A stretch of DNA of 14,000 bases, taken from positions 1 to 14,000 of the forward strand of contig JAEUQL010000041.1 in NCBI GenBank assembly GCA_016789295.1. The letters run 5' to 3'. Source of the DNA: Blastocatellia bacterium. Its GTDB lineage: Bacteria; Acidobacteriota; Blastocatellia; Chloracidobacteriales; JADJPF01. Below, piece after piece: positions 1-6,239 of this stretch. A program made the position numbers and the translations under genes. Within the stretch, counting starts at the first letter, position 1; every line of letters begins with the position of its first letter. The notes beneath the pieces were generated by a model. It saw nothing but the letters and a program-made list of their open reading frames with translations. It was not told where the DNA came from and ran no database searches.

Positions 1-10
1 GAGTAATAAA

Positions 11-44
11 GTGCTGTGGGCTATTAAACACCCACAAAACGCAC
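11..44 (-). terminator. Terminator-like hairpin beyond the PilZ gene
   Basis: Stem GTGCTGTGGG (11-20) pairs with CCCACA (31-36) and, after a 4-nt bulge, GCAC (41-44). The loop is 10 nt. Read on the minus strand the hairpin is followed by TTTATTA, a short T-rich stretch. This fits an intrinsic terminator for leftward transcription from the PilZ gene, but the T-tract is imperfect and the bulge weakens the stem. Confidence 0.4.
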
Positions 45-64
45 CAAACTTTGTCTAACAGTCC

Positions 65-115
65 AAAGTCAGCCAAGAAGAAAGAGGTTCTTTATCTCTT
101 TCCTTGCCTGACTTT
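65..115 (-). terminator. Imperfect hairpin directly after the PilZ stop codon
   Basis: Arm 65-86 (AAAGTCAG, CAAG and AAAGAG blocks) pairs with arm 96-115 (CTCTTT, CTTG and CTGACTTT blocks). There is one mismatch and a small bulge around a 9-nt loop. It starts 8 bp beyond the PilZ stop in the direction of transcription. No T-run follows on the minus strand, so it could stabilise the 3' end or assist termination at the second hairpin (11-44) rather than terminate alone. Confidence 0.4.
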
Positions 116-123
116 CAGAGTCT

Positions 124-606
124 TTAGCCAAAGACTTTTATACGTTCTTTAACAAGCCTTTTCCAGACTTCGTTGGCTTCGGCAACCTTTAAACCTGCAG
201 ATCTGTTCTTGCCGTCTTGCCATACAAGCTCAACTATAGCTACTGCTTCAAAATCGAAGTCTGGAAGTTTCAGCTTCAATATAGAACCCACTTCGAGGTC
301 GAGGATTGTACTTATCCTGACTCCAGCTAGGCTTATATTTTCGGAAAATACCTTCTCTGAAAAAGTCTTTCCGTGCCTATCCGTGCCTTCTAAAAGAAAA
401 GCAAGACGGATCTGAAACCGCTTTTCGCTACGGCGATCTTCGGCATCTGGCTGCTCTTGTCGCAATTCCGCATACATATCGTCGTAGCAGTTTTGACAAA
501 CTTTCCTGTAGTTGAGACGACGTACAATATCTTTGAATTCTGGTAAACGTGTCAGATCAAACAGATGATCGGCTCTCTCTTCGCAGCTATCGCAGAGCCC
601 ATACAT
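124..606 (-). CDS. PilZ domain protein with N-terminal CxxC...CxxC knuckle
   Basis: A 160-residue predicted cytoplasmic protein. The C-terminal part (about residues 55-160) has the two PilZ signatures: an RxxxR motif (R59-R63) and N90-x-S92-x-x-G95, the (D/N)xSxxG element. Together these contact cyclic di-GMP in this family, so ligand binding is plausible. The first 45 residues hold C5-x-x-C8 and C37-x-x-C40, which look like two knuckles of one zinc site. No signal peptide or membrane segment is visible. The start is ATG, preceded by a good Shine-Dalgarno, AAGGAG (plus-strand 617-622), about 10 nt upstream. The gene stands alone, divergent from htrA across a 428-bp gap, and is followed by two hairpins. 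Its output target cannot be inferred from context. The PilZ call is firm; zinc and c-di-GMP binding are inferences from motifs. Confidence 0.88.
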   Translation of the reverse strand: MYGLCDSCEERADHLFDLTRLPEFKDIVRRLNYRKVCQNCYDDMYAELRQEQPDAEDRRSEKRFQIRLAFLLEGTDRHGKTFSEKVFSENISLAGVRISTILDLEVGSILKLKLPDFDFEAVAIVELVWQDGKNRSAGLKVAEANEVWKRLVKERIKVFG

Positions 607-627
607 AAAGACCCAGCTCCTTAAAAG

Positions 628-656
628 AAATTAAGAGTAAGTTAAGATAGTGGCAA
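628..656 (-). promoter_or_regulatory. Candidate sigma70-type promoter of the PilZ gene
   Basis: On the minus strand TTGCCA (656-651) and TAATTT (633-628) are separated by exactly 17 bp. The -10 box lies about 20 bp upstream of the PilZ start codon, just ahead of its Shine-Dalgarno. The match is by eye and the region is AT-rich, so chance similarity is possible. Confidence 0.35.
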
Positions 657-821
657 ACAGGCCAAGTCATAGATTAGCCACATCTTCCACAACTCGATCT
701 CAAAAATCAGTTGGGGAATTTCTGACGCTCAAAATAACAAATACTGATGTCAGTAGAATACAACTATTTGCATATTTGTGGCTTAAGCAAGCATTTTATC
801 ACAGAATTTTTAGGGATAAAG

Positions 822-858
822 ACTATTTTCTTTTAAAGAAATATAGAAAATAGTTTTT
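822..858 (+). terminator. Intrinsic-terminator-like hairpin with T-run in the PilZ-htrA gap
   Basis: ACTATTTTC (822-830) pairs perfectly with GAAAATAGT (846-854), and TTTTT (854-858) follows on the plus strand. The stem is 9 bp and A+T rich, so it is weak. The loop of 15 nt contains a second small palindrome overlapping the left arm (TTCTTT/AAAGAA). If functional it would end a rightward transcript starting somewhere in 660-820; no annotated gene would supply that transcript. Confidence 0.3.
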
Positions 859-901
859 CGGAAAAAAAATGGAACAAACTTGGCAGAGTGAAAATAGATT
901 A

Positions 902-1000
902 ATTAAGAAGTGGTCATAAATTGTTGTAGTTGTTGAGTAGCTCCATAAGGAGCTAAGCAATACCGATACTTCTTAATCTTTTGTGAGCAATTATGACCAC
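902..1000 (+). promoter_or_regulatory. Interleaved inverted repeats plus hairpin upstream of htrA
   Basis: Three pairings are visible. ATTAAGAAGT (902-911) is complementary to ACTTCTTAAT (968-977). GTGGTCATAAATTG (910-923) is complementary to CAATTATGACCAC (988-1000) with a single bulged base. Between them TAGCTCC-ATAA-GGAGCTA (938-955) forms a perfect 7-bp hairpin with a tetraloop, extended after a 2x2 internal loop. The two long pairings cross each other, so in RNA they must be alternatives or form a pseudoknot; in DNA they could be paired protein-binding sites. The last arm ends 34 bp before the htrA start codon. Whether this is a leader RNA, an operator pair or a small repeat element cannot be decided from sequence alone. 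Confidence 0.5.
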
Positions 1001-1010
1001 GTACTATTAA
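981..1010 (+). promoter_or_regulatory. Candidate htrA promoter overlapping the right repeat arm
   Basis: TTGTGA (981-986) and TATTAA (1005-1010) are 18 bp apart, a usable sigma70-like arrangement. The right inverted-repeat arm (988-1000) falls in the spacer. The 18 bp at 983-1000 also form an imperfect palindrome of the form GTGnnCAnnnnTGnnCAC, as expected of a repressor operator. If this promoter is used, the repeats act as DNA and are mostly not transcribed with htrA. Confidence 0.3.
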
Positions 1011-1034
1011 AAAGCTTCATAACGAGGTAGTAAC

Positions 1035-2201
1035 ATGTATAGTCTGAGTCCAAAACAGATACTGCTTATCTCTTTACTGTCAGCTACTTTTGCAGCAGCG
1101 ATGGTACTTATGTACGAAAGATACTGGAGGGTGGCTGAACCTGTTGTTGGGGCAAGAAGTTCAGAATACAAAGACAGCCAACCAAAACCTGTAAAACTCT
1201 CAGATGATGAGAACAACAATATACAGATATATGACCAAGTAAGCCCTGGTGTAGTTAACATTACAAGCACATCCTACCAAGAAGATTTTTGGGGTTTTGA
1301 TGTCTATCCACAGCAAGGAACAGGCTCTGGCTCAATTATCGACACATCTGGCCACATTTTGACTAACTATCATGTGATCAGAGGTGCTCAAAAACTAGAA
1401 GTGGTGCTATCTGATAAAAGCACTTATGATGCACGTATTGTAGGGGCTGATCCCGACAACGATCTAGCTGTTATCAAAATAGAAGCTCCTGCAGAAAAGC
1501 TACACGTTATCAAACTTGGTAGCTCAAGCTCTCTACAGATTGGTCAAAAAGTCCTTGCAATAGGTAACCCTTTTGGTCTTGATAGAACTTTGACAAGTGG
1601 AATTATCTCTGGTCTTGGACGCCCTTTGAAAGCATCGAATGGAAGAACTATAGACAATGTGATTCAGACAGATGCTTCTATCAATCCTGGCAACTCTGGA
1701 GGCCCACTACTGAACACTGCTGGAGAGATTATTGGAATAAACACAGCTATTTACAGCCCATCGGGTGGTTCCGTTGGAATAGGTTTTGCCGTTCCTGTGG
1801 AGATTGCCAAAAACATCCTTCCCGATCTTATCAAGCATGGTAGAGTTTTAAGGCCATGGCTTGGCATCGCCACAAGACCTCTCACACCACGCATAGTTTC
1901 GAGGCTGGATGTTCCAGTAAAAGAAGGGCTTATCATTACTGGTGTACTCCCTGATGGCCCTGCTGGAAAAGCTGGAATTGTTGGAAGTGAGCAGTATGAG
2001 ATCAGAGGTAATCGTTACCACCTCTTTGGAGATATCTTGACCAAAGTGGAGAATCAAGAGATCAAAAGTGACGAAGACCTTTATAGAGCACTTAAAGACC
2101 GTAAACCAAAAGAGACTGTTCAGGTGGAGATATACAGAGATGGAAAGCCGATGCGCTTGAATGTACAGTTGGAGGCAAGACCTGCACAGAGAAATATTTA
2201 G
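1035..2201 (+). CDS. htrA: HtrA/Deg-family periplasmic serine protease with PDZ domain
   Basis: A 388-residue S1C (trypsin-fold) protease for quality control of damaged envelope proteins. Residues 8-26 form an N-terminal hydrophobic segment that acts as anchor or uncleaved signal, placing the rest in the periplasm. The protease domain (about 65-265) has the full triad: H113 in TNYHV, D143 in DNDLAV, and S221 in GNSGGP. One PDZ domain follows (about 272-380; the carboxylate-binding loop is near WLGI, 275-278). It carries the inserted loop (about 316-333) seen in many single-PDZ bacterial and cyanobacterial homologues. The ATG start is preceded by GAGG 7 nt upstream. The gene is monocistronic by layout: a long structured region lies upstream and a hairpin directly downstream separates it from a convergent gene. 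Assignment to the HtrA family is secure; DegP, DegQ or DegS orthology is not claimed. Confidence 0.95.
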   Translation: MYSLSPKQILLISLLSATFAAAMVLMYERYWRVAEPVVGARSSEYKDSQPKPVKLSDDENNNIQIYDQVSPGVVNITSTSYQEDFWGFDVYPQQGTGSGSIIDTSGHILTNYHVIRGAQKLEVVLSDKSTYDARIVGADPDNDLAVIKIEAPAEKLHVIKLGSSSSLQIGQKVLAIGNPFGLDRTLTSGIISGLGRPLKASNGRTIDNVIQTDASINPGNSGGPLLNTAGEIIGINTAIYSPSGGSVGIGFAVPVEIAKNILPDLIKHGRVLRPWLGIATRPLTPRIVSRLDVPVKEGLIITGVLPDGPAGKAGIVGSEQYEIRGNRYHLFGDILTKVENQEIKSDEDLYRALKDRKPKETVQVEIYRDGKPMRLNVQLEARPAQRNI

Positions 2202-2210
2202 GGCACAGCC

Positions 2211-2240
2211 TGTCGGTTCTGCACTTTTGCAGAGCCGACA
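2211..2240. terminator. Strong hairpin filling the htrA / GH13 convergent gap
   Basis: The arms are TGTCGGTTCTGCA (2211-2223) and TGCAGAGCCGACA (2228-2240), with loop CTTT. All 13 positions pair, one as G-U. The hairpin begins 9 bp after the htrA stop and ends at the base before the GH13 stop codon, so it occupies nearly the whole 39-bp gap. There is no T-run on either side. A bidirectional terminator or 3'-end stabiliser is the natural reading. Confidence 0.6.
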
Positions 2241-3623
2241 TCAAACAACTTCTAAGATAAAAGCAGAACATTCATTCCATGAGTTTATCTCTGCGGTCTT
2301 CAACACCAGAGTTTCTTCTTGCTGCAGCGAAAAAACTACCTCTTTTTGACTCCATAAATCTAAAAACTTACCAACTTTTCTGAGTAGATTTGTAGGTAAA
2401 TAGAGTTCTGGTGAGTAATCATCAGCGTAGAGTCGGACACCAACTAACACTAACCTATCTAGAAATTGACGACAAAAAAGCACTACACCTTCAAAACTAC
2501 CTATCGTATACATATCACCTTGCCTAAAGATTGGATCTTTTGCAATACTCAATAGTCTCTCATAGAACTTTTTCAAATCTCTGTCAGGAATTTCATTCTG
2601 TAAAGGTTTTATCCTCTGCACAGGGGTTCTCTCTTTGAAACCTTCCATCTGTCCATCATAAACAAAAACAGCTCCTGGAATAAGATAACTGAGGATGGCT
2701 ACAGGTTTTGTGCGATAGGAGAATTTTTCGCTAGCCCTTTCCTCATCGTGATTTTCAAGAAAATGGACTGAATGTGCAAGGTAACTGTTAGGAGTTGAGT
2801 TGAGATAAGTAGCTACTTGATCAGATACTGAGCTATGAGCAAGCATATCATAGAGCTTTTTATTGTAAGTTAGATCAAAACCCAGGTACTGCAGATAGTA
2901 CTCTTTATCCCAATATACTTCTGCCATAAATACAAAATCTGGTGACTGCTGTTTAACTTCTTCTATAGCCTGAGACCAGAACTCTTTAGGCATAAAAGTT
3001 TCGAAAGTTGACCAGCCAACTTTTGGGAACCACTGTTCTTTTATCTGTTCTCTTAGTACCAACATTGCCATATCGCATCTTACACCATCAGCTAGTGTTG
3101 CAATATGTTTTAAGACCTCTATCTGATGAGCGCGAGTTCCTGGGTGCACATAGTCAAACTGTACAGTATCTGTCCAACCTGGGAAGTAGGGATCTTTGCC
3201 GTGAGCCAGTTTTCCAACTCTATGATAGAAAAAGTCTTCTGGATTTTCCTGGCGTAGTAAGTGGTTACTGTGTATGAAGTATTCTGGATGAGAATCTATC
3301 AATGGACTGTCTACAGCCATATGGTTTGGCACAAAGTCTACCATCACTTTTAGTCCTACACTGTGTGCCCTACTGACAAAGCGACGAAAAGCCCCTTCTC
3401 CCCCTAAATCTGGATTTACCTTGTAGTCAAGCAGTGCATAGGGAGAGCCTTCAAAGTCTGGTGCAAGTTTTTTAGATATCTCTCTGCCTGTAGGGCTGAT
3501 GCGCCAGATGCCCATCATCCATATCCAGTCAAAGCCTATTCTGGAAAGGTTTTTAAGATAGTCGTCACTGATCTGGTCAAAAGGCTTTCCGTGCAACCTT
3601 GTATTGAGTTCAAATATTATCAC
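2241..3623 (-). CDS. GH13 alpha-amylase-family enzyme, cytoplasmic
   Basis: A 460-residue glycoside hydrolase family 13 (beta/alpha)8-barrel protein acting on alpha-glucosidic bonds. All conserved regions are present: region I D96-F-V-P-N100-H101, region II G180-V-R182-C-D184 (nucleophile D184), region III E235 in MAEVYWD (acid/base), and region IV N291-H292-D293 (transition-state stabiliser). The early Y-x-x-x-D-Y pattern (62-67) and the short C-terminal beta domain (about 365-460) also fit. There is no signal peptide, so it probably acts in the cytoplasm on glycogen, maltodextrin or a trehalose-like sugar; the exact specificity is not readable. The start is GTG, 12 bp after the preceding gene's TGA, with an AGGA Shine-Dalgarno formed at that stop, suggesting translational coupling. 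It is the last gene of the heptose operon, an unexpected place for an alpha-glucan enzyme. Confidence 0.88.
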   Translation of the reverse strand: MIIFELNTRLHGKPFDQISDDYLKNLSRIGFDWIWMMGIWRISPTGREISKKLAPDFEGSPYALLDYKVNPDLGGEGAFRRFVSRAHSVGLKVMVDFVPNHMAVDSPLIDSHPEYFIHSNHLLRQENPEDFFYHRVGKLAHGKDPYFPGWTDTVQFDYVHPGTRAHQIEVLKHIATLADGVRCDMAMLVLREQIKEQWFPKVGWSTFETFMPKEFWSQAIEEVKQQSPDFVFMAEVYWDKEYYLQYLGFDLTYNKKLYDMLAHSSVSDQVATYLNSTPNSYLAHSVHFLENHDEERASEKFSYRTKPVAILSYLIPGAVFVYDGQMEGFKERTPVQRIKPLQNEIPDRDLKKFYERLLSIAKDPIFRQGDMYTIGSFEGVVLFCRQFLDRLVLVGVRLYADDYSPELYLPTNLLRKVGKFLDLWSQKEVVFSLQQEETLVLKTAEINSWNECSAFILEVV

Positions 3624-3635
3624 TTGCTCTCATCC

Positions 3636-4637
3636 TCACTCTTTGTCAGCAGTCACAAGTTGAGAATTGGCAGTCACCACAGGCTGTCGCATCTCGCTTC
3701 TATCTTTTGTGTTCTTCATCTCAGTTAAAGCAATATTTACAGTGCCAGCACTCATCTTTATCTGTCCTTTTACAGGGATTTTTCTATGGTCATCAGTAAC
3801 CCACAAGTAGAGTTTGCCACTTTTTCTAACTAGCCTACCATCGAATATCTTCATATCCAACTTCAATGTGGAGAATTTACCTAACTCTGTTTCTATATCT
3901 TCTTTGCCAAGCTGCTCTACTTCCACTTCATACACATCACCGTTTTCACTAACCGGAAAGAAAAGTCGTTTGTTTTGAGAAAGGTCTTGTGCACGCATTG
4001 CATACCAGCTTGATATCACATCGGTCACCCAAGCAAGGCTCTTTCTCTCTTTAACAGCAGGTGGGTTTTTAGGTTTGGCTAGATCAGTAATAACATTTTT
4101 AACTTTCTTATCTTCCTTACTAAACTCTGTGATTATCTTACTGCGACTCTTGCCTTCTTCCAGAATCTTTTCTGTCTTTATGACATTAAACTCATCAGGG
4201 TCAACAAGCGACATAAAGACATCGTTTACTTTGGTTCCAAAAAAGACTGTCAAAAAACCTTTAGACTTTGCATCGATCCTGAATTTCCAGTTACCTATTT
4301 TCCTAAAACTATTTAACTCCTCAACGGAAGCTATTTCGACAGGTTCATCTTCTACATTAAATGTTATTTCACCTATTGTTCCAGTAATTAAAAACTTTGT
4401 AAATTTCAACTCATAATTAAGATATTCACCTTTTTTGAAAGGTAGATCACTTTTGACCTTATCTTTAACTAATAAAAATTTTTCTTCAGGAGGGAGTGGA
4501 ATGACAGGATCACTAGTAGCAACTGCAGCTTTTGTCTCCTCAGTACCAACCTCTTGGGTAAAGCCAGTATGGGGAAAGAATGTCGGGGAAATGGCTAGAA
4601 GAAGAGAAAGTAGTAGTAAACGCATATTTAGTCTCAT
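3636..4637 (-). CDS. DUF3108-containing exported protein
   Basis: 333 residues from the chosen start. Residues 1-28 are a signal peptide: MRLNMR, a leucine-rich core, then a likely cut near the FTQ-EVG segment. The body (about 60-310) resembles DUF3108, a beta-rich periplasmic domain, opening with an FKKGEYLNYELKF strand. It includes the segment SSWYAMRAQDLSQNKRLFFPV and, near the end, KLYLWVTDDHRKIPVKGQ. The biochemical function of this family is not established to my knowledge. A longer frame begins at 4685, but it would overlap the upstream gene and bury the signal peptide. ATG at 4637 has an AGGA Shine-Dalgarno 8-9 nt upstream, overlapping the upstream stop codon, so I prefer it. ATG at 4625 is a weaker alternative. 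The tail (from about residue 313) is low-complexity and hydrophilic. Confidence 0.78.
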   Translation of the reverse strand: MRLNMRLLLLSLLLAISPTFFPHTGFTQEVGTEETKAAVATSDPVIPLPPEEKFLLVKDKVKSDLPFKKGEYLNYELKFTKFLITGTIGEITFNVEDEPVEIASVEELNSFRKIGNWKFRIDAKSKGFLTVFFGTKVNDVFMSLVDPDEFNVIKTEKILEEGKSRSKIITEFSKEDKKVKNVITDLAKPKNPPAVKERKSLAWVTDVISSWYAMRAQDLSQNKRLFFPVSENGDVYEVEVEQLGKEDIETELGKFSTLKLDMKIFDGRLVRKSGKLYLWVTDDHRKIPVKGQIKMSAGTVNIALTEMKNTKDRSEMRQPVVTANSQLVTADKE

Positions 4638-4647
4638 AAGCTGTTTC

Positions 4648-5211
4648 CTAAAATCGCCAGATTGGCCAATAAACTCTAACTGCAAGAAAGGCTATAGCAG
4701 CCAACATTCCTATCAAAGCTCTGTATTCTCTATACCTGAAATAGAGTGCAGGGTCGAATTCTGCTTTGACACTAGCCGGCCAAGGTTTTAAGGATGGCCA
4801 GAAAAGAGGTACATCTTCAGCATAACGAGTGTATTTATCACCAAAAAGATGTTTCATATGCTCTGCTTCTGTCCTCATCACAGACCAATAGACAGTAAGA
4901 AAAAAGAGTATAAATATAACTACTAGTACTGGCCTACCTGTAGCTAGACTAAAACCTGTTCCAAGTAAAAAACTTCCAAAATATAGTGGGTTTCTAGTGT
5001 AGGCATACGGCCCACTAGTTGCTAAACATTCATTCTTCCTCAGATGTCCCGATGCCCAAGTTCTAAATAATATCCCAACCGTGGCAGGAATGAGGCCAAG
5101 AAAAAGACTCCAAAGCTGAGGTGTTGCAAGTACTAGAGAGCTAAGCCCAAGCAAAAATCCTAATGGGACACGCCATCTGGTAATCTGTTTTTGGATAGAT
5201 TTAACTGCCAT
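4648..5211 (-). CDS. Isoprenylcysteine/phospholipid-type membrane methyltransferase
   Basis: A 187-residue integral membrane protein of the ICMT/PEMT-like methyltransferase group, which uses S-adenosylmethionine at the membrane surface. The family hallmarks are GPYAYTRNPLY (67-77), then an E-x-E pair (115 and 117) and the GDKYTRYAEDVPLFWP region (124-139). Four or five hydrophobic segments are visible (about 15-31, 33-50, 78-92, 94-111 and 165-183). The substrate cannot be deduced: bacterial members methylate diverse lipids or small molecules, and no prenylated-protein context exists here. The ATG start lies inside the upstream glycosyltransferase, overlapping it by 52 bp. The nearest Shine-Dalgarno, GGAGG (5233-5229), is 17 nt away, which is long, so coupling or a weak start is likely. 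The position between a heptosyltransferase and DUF3108 suggests modification of an envelope lipid, an inference only. Confidence 0.8.
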   Translation of the reverse strand: MAVKSIQKQITRWRVPLGFLLGLSSLVLATPQLWSLFLGLIPATVGILFRTWASGHLRKNECLATSGPYAYTRNPLYFGSFLLGTGFSLATGRPVLVVIFILFFLTVYWSVMRTEAEHMKHLFGDKYTRYAEDVPLFWPSLKPWPASVKAEFDPALYFRYREYRALIGMLAAIAFLAVRVYWPIWRF

Positions 5212-6239
5212 AATTTTGTTTGAAATAGCCTCCGACCTACCGCATCTTCAACCAATGAAACAGAAATATCCATACATTCAATAGTTGAACACTTTCTTCG
5301 GTAACAGTTTGGTCGGCATTCAAGGTCGAGTCCAACAGAGATATCGAGTGGATCAAAAGGGCCATTCCTGATAGGTTCTGTTGGACCATAAATTCCCACT
5401 ATTGGAGTTCTGCAAGCTGCAGCTATGTGCAATGGCCCCGTATCCCCTCCAATAAAGAGAGCTGCTCGGCGCGATAGTGCTACAAACTGTTTCAAACTCG
5501 TTACTATAGCTTTAACAGAGCCAGAACGTGAAGCAGCAACTATCTTTTCCGCCATCATCTCCTCTCCAGGCCCAAAGGTTACTAGACTGCGAAGTTTGAA
5601 GCGTTCAAAGATCCTGTCGGCAAGCTCTGCATATCGAGCTAGTGGCCAGAGTTTTGTTGTCCAACCACCACCTGGATTGATGATTACAAAGTGCTGTAAG
5701 TTGTAAAGCTCCAACTGCTTGTCTATGTAAGACTCGTCTGCTTGAGAAACGGCTATGGGAAAATCGTATCTATCGGCTACAACACCCAAAGCTTTTACAA
5801 GCTGCAAGTTCTTCTCTATTATATGAGCTTTCTTGTCTATCACTATTTGATGAGTAAGAAAAAACCTGCTCGCTTCTTCCCGCAGCCCATCATTAGAAAA
5901 GCCCAGCCGCTTTTTGGCTCCAGAAAGTGCTACTATCAGACCAGATTTAAGAAGTCCTTGAAAGTCAAAGACAAGATCGTAGTTTTTTGACTTCAATTTG
6001 GTTACTGCAGAAACTATATCTTGCCAAACTTTTCTCTTTAAAAGCCCTTTTCTCCATTTGCGAGTATCGACTTTGATTATCTCATTTACGGTAGGGTTAG
6101 CGTCAAGAATTGCACTCGCCGACCTTTCAACTACCCAGTCAATAGAACTGTTTGGATAAGCTTTTCTTAGTGCTGCGACTGCTGGAAGAGTATGAACGAT
6201 ATCACCTATAGAACTGAGCTTGACTACAAGAAACCTCAA
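5160..6239 (-). CDS. waaC: GT9 heptosyltransferase (WaaC-like, LPS inner core)
   Basis: A 359-residue glycosyltransferase family 9 protein, predicted to transfer heptose from ADP-heptose to the LPS inner core at the cytoplasmic face of the membrane. The N-terminus MRFLVVKLSSIGDIVHTLPA is typical of heptosyltransferase I, with D13 at the position of the proposed catalytic base. The second domain has NPGGGW (188-193) and the nucleotide-sugar signature G264-G-D-T-G-P-L-H271, followed by GIYGPTEP. The four cysteines at 308-322 (CRPNC, KCSTIEC) resemble the C-rich segment of several GT9 enzymes. ATG overlaps the previous TGA (ATGA). Family similarity ends near residue 340; the last 19 residues lie in the overlap with the next gene and look like an extension. 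WaaC versus another GT9 activity is a likely, not certain, distinction. Confidence 0.85.
   Translation of the reverse strand: MRFLVVKLSSIGDIVHTLPAVAALRKAYPNSSIDWVVERSASAILDANPTVNEIIKVDTRKWRKGLLKRKVWQDIVSAVTKLKSKNYDLVFDFQGLLKSGLIVALSGAKKRLGFSNDGLREEASRFFLTHQIVIDKKAHIIEKNLQLVKALGVVADRYDFPIAVSQADESYIDKQLELYNLQHFVIINPGGGWTTKLWPLARYAELADRIFERFKLRSLVTFGPGEEMMAEKIVAASRSGSVKAIVTSLKQFVALSRRAALFIGGDTGPLHIAAACRTPIVGIYGPTEPIRNGPFDPLDISVGLDLECRPNCYRRKCSTIECMDISVSLVEDAVGRRLFQTKLWQLNLSKNRLPDGVSH

Larger units (their letters stand above)
607..1034. other. 428-bp AT-rich divergent intergenic region
   Basis: This gap separates PilZ (leftward) from htrA (rightward). It contains a candidate leftward promoter at 628-656, an AT-rich stretch (about 720-900), a hairpin with a T-run at 822-858, and a cluster of inverted repeats at 902-1000. 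A 67-codon GTG-start reading frame (650-853) is present, but it has no recognisable motif, overlaps the PilZ promoter candidate and lies in AT-rich DNA, so I do not call it as a gene. The length and structure suggest a regulatory region or an unannotated small RNA. Confidence 0.7.

Noticed and set aside
650..853. 67-codon plus-strand reading frame in the PilZ-htrA gap
   Set aside because: GTG start without a ribosome site, no motif, overlap with the PilZ promoter candidate, and very AT-rich composition; its end coincides with a hairpin, which is noted separately as a possible transcript end.
316..1000. A mobile element (MITE) bounded by the 910-923 and 988-1000 arms
   Set aside because: No clear target-site duplication flanks the arms and no second copy is seen in the window; kept only as an alternative in the main finding.
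1989..2040. Inserted loop in the HtrA PDZ domain as a novelty
   Set aside because: Comparable insertions occur in many single-PDZ HtrA proteins, so it is not unusual.
4638..4685. N-terminal extension of the DUF3108 protein to ATG 4685
   Set aside because: It would overlap the upstream gene and place 16 residues before a normal signal peptide, whereas ATG 4637 has a good ribosome site.
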